From positions 1 to 8,520 of the forward strand of contig JAUUVJ010000156.1 of NCBI GenBank assembly GCA_030589605.1: a DNA stretch of 8,520 nucleotides, written 5' to 3'. Below, one piece after another: positions 5,185 to 8,520 of this stretch (position 1 is its first letter; every line of letters starts with the position of its first letter). The position numbers and the translations under genes were made by a program. The notes under the pieces are model-generated. The model was not told where the DNA came from, did not search any database, and worked only from the letters and a program-made list of their open reading frames with translations. Origin of the DNA: Candidatus Hodarchaeota archaeon (GTDB taxonomy: Archaea > Asgardarchaeota > Heimdallarchaeia > Hodarchaeales > Hodarchaeaceae).

Positions 5185-6444
5185 ATGACAACTGAAAATA
5201 AAGATGCAAAATTTGATGAAATTGTTCAGGCTTCCATGTTAATCTCACTCTTCTCAGGTGTAGATCCTAAAACTAAATATTTTGAGAATATCCCGATACT
5301 AATGGGGGGTGAGGGTCTTATTGGAGATCATCAAGCTCGGTTAAAAGTGGAAGAAGCATTTGGACAACTTAATTTACCTGATTTATTCCAAACGTTTGAT
5401 TTTACGATGTATAGATCATCATATGAGCCTTATAAATTAAGAGAAGACTTGGTGATTGCCCCTTACATCTATACTGTAAATGCTAAGCATGAAAATACGT
5501 TTGTAATGTCTCTTTTTTTGACTCCATGGGCTGATGTAAACCTCTCCCAATTTCAGGAGAAAATTGTTGATTTTACTTCATACTTTTCTGGAATTTTTCG
5601 ACGAACTTCTGAAGAGATCCATCTGAAAAAAGAAACAATGCAAAACAGAACAAAGGAATGTGAAAAGGGAGGATCGATGCTTATGGGGTACTTAAGTCAC
5701 CTAGTATTTGACCAACGACAAATGCTTGGTGGAACAGAAAAAGTTACTAAGCCAACACAGCTTATTGCGGTTCTTTTTCAGCGGGGCAAGATAGGCCAAA
5801 TTTTTGCCTGTATAGGTAAATGTGGTAATTCTTTTGCAGCAAAAAAGTACCCAAATTTAGAATCCTGTCCAAATTGTGACGGAGAAATTAGTCGGGATCC
5901 TATTCACATCTTTGAACCGAGAGACGTTTCGGTTGCCTATCCTCATGGCTTTAAAGATATTGATTCACAAGAAAATCTAAATTTCAAAGCTCCAACGCCT
6001 ATTGAATTGTTATATTTATTTCAATCTTCATATCTACCAAACGAAATACGAGTAACTCTCAACCGAATTTCTCCTACTGTTTTTGCTCAAATTGTACCAT
6101 TACCCCATAGAGCGCTATTTGAGTACCGAAATAGTGATGATGTTCTTACACTCTATTCTCTCTCAAAGATTCAAGATGATGAAATTCTAATAATTAGTGG
6201 AATAACAGATAGTCATGTACAAATTGAAGGGCAACTTTCTCAAATGGCTCTACGCATCTTTATGCGAGATATTAATGAAGGAGTTAAAAAAGGTTATTCC
6301 CGTAAAGAAATTTTCATGAAGTCGATTTTAAAAGAGTGGGAACTCTCAAAATGGATCAAACTTGAAGGAGAAGGAACCCCTGAACCTCTTATGTCATGGA
6401 GTAATCTAGCGAAGGAACTAGAATCTGATGTGAGGAGACGATAA
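5185..6444 (+). CDS. Protein of unknown function with a zinc-ribbon-like motif
   Basis: A 419-residue soluble protein I cannot assign to a family. The clearest feature is a four-cysteine cluster, Cys209-x3-Cys213 and Cys228-x2-Cys231 (CIGKC, then SCPNC), separated by 14 residues and flanked by beta-strand-like LIAVLF (193-198) and IHIFEP (240-245); this resembles a zinc ribbon inserted in a larger alpha-beta domain. The N-terminal part (about 30-140) alternates strands and helices (DLVIAPYIYTV, FVMSLFLTPW), and 315-345 is again beta-rich (VLTLYSL, EILIISGI). The C-terminal 345-419 is helical and basic, ending VRRR. No signal peptide or membrane helix, and no nucleotide-binding loop or nuclease motif, is seen. 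The stop codon is five bases before the next start, so the two proteins are probably made together and may act as partners. An RNA, DNA or protein scaffold role is conceivable but unproven. Confidence 0.75.
   Translation: MTTENKDAKFDEIVQASMLISLFSGVDPKTKYFENIPILMGGEGLIGDHQARLKVEEAFGQLNLPDLFQTFDFTMYRSSYEPYKLREDLVIAPYIYTVNAKHENTFVMSLFLTPWADVNLSQFQEKIVDFTSYFSGIFRRTSEEIHLKKETMQNRTKECEKGGSMLMGYLSHLVFDQRQMLGGTEKVTKPTQLIAVLFQRGKIGQIFACIGKCGNSFAAKKYPNLESCPNCDGEISRDPIHIFEPRDVSVAYPHGFKDIDSQENLNFKAPTPIELLYLFQSSYLPNEIRVTLNRISPTVFAQIVPLPHRALFEYRNSDDVLTLYSLSKIQDDEILIISGITDSHVQIEGQLSQMALRIFMRDINEGVKKGYSRKEIFMKSILKEWELSKWIKLEGEGTPEPLMSWSNLAKELESDVRRR
6432..6437 (+). promoter_or_regulatory. Ribosome binding site of the second operon gene
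   Basis: GAGGAG lies within the last codons of the preceding gene, 12 bases before ATG6450. The spacing is slightly long, but it is the only such motif near the start and suggests coupled translation of the pair. Confidence 0.45.
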
Positions 6445-6449
6445 TTCAA

Positions 6450-7694
6450 ATGGAAAAGAGTCAACTTACAAAAGAATTTGAAGAACAGTTTGGAAAGTTA
6501 TCCTCAAGGATTGATATGGTTCAAAGAACTCAACCCGAAACACTAGAGCAGTATATGCCCAAATTACCTGATTCTATTCCAACTAAATTGAAGAAAGTGA
6601 TTTCTGCATCCTATATTCTTTGTTTAACTGAAGAAATATATGAAGTAACTTTTGATAATTTTAAAACAGATTTTCTTGTATTCAGTTCTTTTTTAGGCTT
6701 TGATGTTGAAAAAGTCTCAGATATTTCAAATGAAGATTTTATTTCCATTTATTTAAATCCGTTTGTACAAATTCTACTAATAGCATCTGATACTTTTACA
6801 GAAATGCTGAAAACCTTTATTGTTGAGTTAGCTTCAGGATACAGCAAAGAACTCGTAAGAACACTAGTTATTGTTAATTTTTATGAACCTTTATTTCATA
6901 AAATCCTTGATCTAGTTAAAGTTGAAATTGATTTACGTTTTATATGTGCTATATTAACTACAACCGTAGAGGATTTTATCGATCGTAAATCTAGGTTAAA
7001 AAAGGGAGTACAATTTAGTGAATTTTCGATTTCTTCATTATACAAAGAATTCGTAGATCAATACCCATTAAGTCAAGGTCAAGATTTGGTTTTTGATATG
7101 TGTAACAAATTAACTGTAGAACGAACATGGGAAGCTCTTGAAAAACTTGTGAGCAAAGAAATTGAATCCTTGTCAAAATCAATAGAAACCCAACGAAAAG
7201 ATTCACTTACTCAATACAAGGCTAATGTAGCTAGAGAGAAGGAAAAATATTCTGATGATTATTATGTAACTATGATTACGGGAAGATTGTTTGAATTATT
7301 TGTGCTAGAAAGACCATTAACCGATACTCTTCGAACTGGAATTGTCAACGCTGTTGATGTCATGATCAGGCGTTATCTTATTGATAAACATGGATATGCA
7401 TCAGCATCTGCTGAAAAAACTTTAACCATTGCATGTAATCTATTATGGGAGACTGTATGGGAATTACCACAAATTGTTGCCTCAGTAATGGATCCTTCAG
7501 AAATAATGGCTATCATGAAAGCAGATAACCCCCACAAATGGTTAAAAGACAAAGAAAGAATGTTTAAACTCCGTTTCTGTCAGCTATTAACTCGTCATGC
7601 AGGAAGAAACCCTTTACCTGCTGTGATCGGAAATGCTTTCATTAAAATGCTTGAAGTGGCTCAAAAGATTAAGGTACGTATATCCTTTGATTGA
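6450..7694 (+). CDS. Mostly helical protein of unknown function
   Basis: A 414-residue protein with no family I recognise. Nearly all of it reads as amphipathic helix, with few glycines or strand-like runs. A likely coiled coil covers about 225-268 (EKLVSKEIESLSKSIETQRK and onward), separating an N-terminal helical half (about 45-220, including FVQILLIASDTFTEML and TLVIVNFYEPLF) from a C-terminal half (about 270-400, with VDVMIRRYLIDKHGY and LLWETVWELPQIV). The hydrophobic runs are interrupted by charges and do not look like membrane spans. It lacks cysteine clusters, catalytic signatures and a signal peptide. It is co-transcribed with the zinc-ribbon protein upstream, from which it is separated by five bases; a structural or adaptor partner of that protein is the simplest guess. 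A short T-run at 7702-7707 follows the stop. Confidence 0.75.
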   Translation: MEKSQLTKEFEEQFGKLSSRIDMVQRTQPETLEQYMPKLPDSIPTKLKKVISASYILCLTEEIYEVTFDNFKTDFLVFSSFLGFDVEKVSDISNEDFISIYLNPFVQILLIASDTFTEMLKTFIVELASGYSKELVRTLVIVNFYEPLFHKILDLVKVEIDLRFICAILTTTVEDFIDRKSRLKKGVQFSEFSISSLYKEFVDQYPLSQGQDLVFDMCNKLTVERTWEALEKLVSKEIESLSKSIETQRKDSLTQYKANVAREKEKYSDDYYVTMITGRLFELFVLERPLTDTLRTGIVNAVDVMIRRYLIDKHGYASASAEKTLTIACNLLWETVWELPQIVASVMDPSEIMAIMKADNPHKWLKDKERMFKLRFCQLLTRHAGRNPLPAVIGNAFIKMLEVAQKIKVRISFD

Positions 7695-7701
7695 TAACCA
7701 G

Positions 7702-7707
7702 TTTTTT
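7702..7707 (+). terminator. Short T-run after the unknown operon
   Basis: TTTTTT begins eight bases after the stop at 7694. It is a minimal oligo-T tract; the operon converges on the histone gene, so a terminator is expected in this gap. Confidence 0.35.
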
Positions 7708-7861
7708 CAAGGAATAATATATCATCATACGTAATTCTCCCCTATGACCGATATTGGACTATCTATCTTTCTACACGATATTGACCACGGTTCTTTTAAA
7801 AAAGCAAACATGAAAATAATCACAAATGTTCTATATAAAATTAAGAACGTTTTAAATAAGT

Positions 7862-7884
7862 AAAAAAAAGAGGAAAGAAAAAGA
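7862..7884 (-). terminator. T-rich terminator of the histone gene
   Basis: Read on the minus strand, this stretch is a series of T-runs (up to eight in a row) interrupted by C, starting about 22 bases after the histone stop. Such tracts terminate archaeal transcription without a hairpin. Confidence 0.55.
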
Positions 7885-7906
7885 ATAATGACGATAATTA
7901 ACAAGC

Positions 7907-8110
7907 TTATTTGGTAGCTGCTAATTTAATGTCAGATTCTTTAACGGTTTTTCGACCAGAGTGACGAGCAATTTCGACTGCGTATTTGGCAATGTTGGTG
8001 CCGTAATCAGTAACGATCTCATTCAATCGGTCAATAGCGTCTGCTGAAACACGTCGTGCGCCAGCATTTCTAATTATTTTTTCAATTCTTGCGGCAGCAA
8101 ATCCTGCCAT
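7907..8110 (-). CDS. Archaeal histone, tail-less
   Basis: A 67-residue protein that is a single histone fold, as in the HMfA/HMfB family: helix 1 (IEKIIRNAG), loop 1 (ARRVSADA), the long middle helix (25-51), loop 2 (GRKTV, 52-56) and helix 3 (KESDIKLAATK). It should dimerise and wrap DNA into hypernucleosome-type filaments. Residues important in HMfB are kept: Gly17 in NAGA (stacking surface), Arg20 before VS and Thr55 (DNA contacts), and the Arg53-Asp60 salt-bridge pair in loop 2 and helix 3. There is no N- or C-terminal tail, unlike eukaryotic histones and some Asgard histones. The start is certain: AAGGTGA lies seven bases before the ATG. It has its own promoter and terminator and is convergent with the unknown operon. 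Confidence 0.95.
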   Translation of the reverse strand: MAGFAAARIEKIIRNAGARRVSADAIDRLNEIVTDYGTNIAKYAVEIARHSGRKTVKESDIKLAATK

Positions 8111-8117
8111 TTTTTTT

Positions 8118-8124
8118 CACCTTT
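8118..8124 (-). promoter_or_regulatory. Shine-Dalgarno site of the histone gene
   Basis: On the minus strand this reads AAGGTGA, a strong match to the 3' end of 16S rRNA, with seven bases to the ATG at 8110. It is the best ribosome binding site in the window, as expected for an abundant protein. Confidence 0.75.
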
Positions 8125-8192
8125 TCTCCAAAAAAGATTCATGTTCTACTTCTTAGATTTTAAATAGAACAAATTAACCCCAATTTTCTTTC

Positions 8193-8209
8193 TTTATAAA
8201 TGTTTCTTT
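8193..8209 (-). promoter_or_regulatory. BRE and TATA box of the histone gene
   Basis: On the minus strand AAAGAAACA (8209-8201) is directly followed by TTTATAAA (8200-8193), a textbook purine-rich BRE plus TATA box. Transcription would start near 8170, leaving a leader of about 60 bases before the ATG. Confidence 0.65.
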
Positions 8210-8210
8210 T

Positions 8211-8520
8211 TTTCCAGTTAATCCTGCCCACCATCATGGCTAGTAAAACTCTACTTGTGATCACTACTATCATAGTTAGTTTGATCGATATTGGAACTTG
8301 AGGTACTCGCGCGATAATAGCTCATATGACATGAGTTTATGGTAAGGCGATGTCAAATTTCTCAAGTGAAAATACAAACTTTGCCGTTTATAGAAAGTAA
8401 AAAGGAGGAAAATCTCTTTATTTTGATTTTAGACCCGACTGTAAATATTAAAACATTTTAAATATATAGAATAATCGTTAATTCTTAAAACATATTTGAA
8501 TTACTTCATAAAACAATAGA
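8211..8520. other. Gap with no recognised gene; inverted repeats and AT-rich end
   Basis: No convincing coding region is seen on either strand. ACTTGAG (8296-8302) and CTCAAGT (8361-8367) are perfectly complementary and enclose a small hairpin (CTCAT and ATGAG around ATGAC) plus a CG-rich bit (CGCGCG), so a small structured RNA is possible. A strong Shine-Dalgarno-like AAAGGAGG near 8400-8407 has no suitable ATG after it. TTTAAATATATAG near 8456-8468 is a TATA-like box that may serve a gene beyond the right edge. No tRNA signature (TTCGAATCC-type arm) is visible. Confidence 0.4.

Noticed and set aside
8236..8301. Short open frame MASKTLLVITTIIVSLIDIGT on the plus strand
   Set aside because: Only 21 codons, no ribosome binding site ahead of it, and the hydrophobic look is easily produced by AT-rich DNA. 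It could be a remnant of a signal peptide, but nothing continues it in another frame.
8211..8400. tRNA or box C/D RNA gene in the gap right of the histone
   Set aside because: No T-arm consensus or acceptor-stem pairing was found, and there is no TGATGA/CTGA box pair at suitable spacing.
8400..8454. Strong AAAGGAGG followed by a TTG-started frame
   Set aside because: The frame after it (about a dozen codons) is too short and begins at a rare start codon with poor spacing; no gene is supported.

Overview
The window looks like an AT-rich archaeal chromosome segment. The strongest evidence is a tail-less archaeal histone on the minus strand with a BRE/TATA promoter and a Shine-Dalgarno site. 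Supporting signs are TATA-like boxes upstream of the genes and T-rich tracts without hairpins after the stops. An exported, membrane-anchored phospholipase-D-fold protein with a lamin-tail domain, and two genes of no recognised family, would fit a poorly sampled lineage such as Asgard archaea or Thermoplasmatota. That placement is inference; no marker gene here settles it.

Layout, left to right. (1) Positions 46-810: an arsenite methyltransferase (ArsM type) with a TATA box at the left edge and a T-rich terminator. (2) Positions 1054-3225: a 723-residue secreted protein with two HKD motifs, a beta domain, a lamin-tail domain and a C-terminal membrane anchor. (3) About 3219-4755: a non-autonomous IscB element. 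It starts with two adjacent hairpins, followed by a stretch that matches the conserved core of IscB omega RNAs, followed by the RRxRR/RuvC/HNH nuclease gene. (4) Positions 4763-5002: a 79-residue orphan gene directly behind the nuclease. (5) Positions 5185-6444 and 6450-7694: a tight two-gene operon of unknown function; the first protein carries a four-cysteine zinc-ribbon-like motif and the second is almost all helical. (6) Positions 7907-8110, minus strand: the histone. (7) Positions 8211-8520: no convincing gene, but some inverted repeats.

The most interesting part is the IscB locus. The presumptive omega RNA is wholly overlapped by an open reading frame in the nuclease frame, so about 67 codons precede the recognisable IscB N-terminus. 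The upstream gene takes its stop codon from the first hairpin of the element. The 7-mer TTATCAG and its complement CTGATAA occur alternately inside the RNA region and allow competing folds. No TnpA transposase is present, so any movement would need one supplied from elsewhere. The two-gene unknown operon is the best candidate for an uncharacterised cellular system, but nothing visible assigns it a role.
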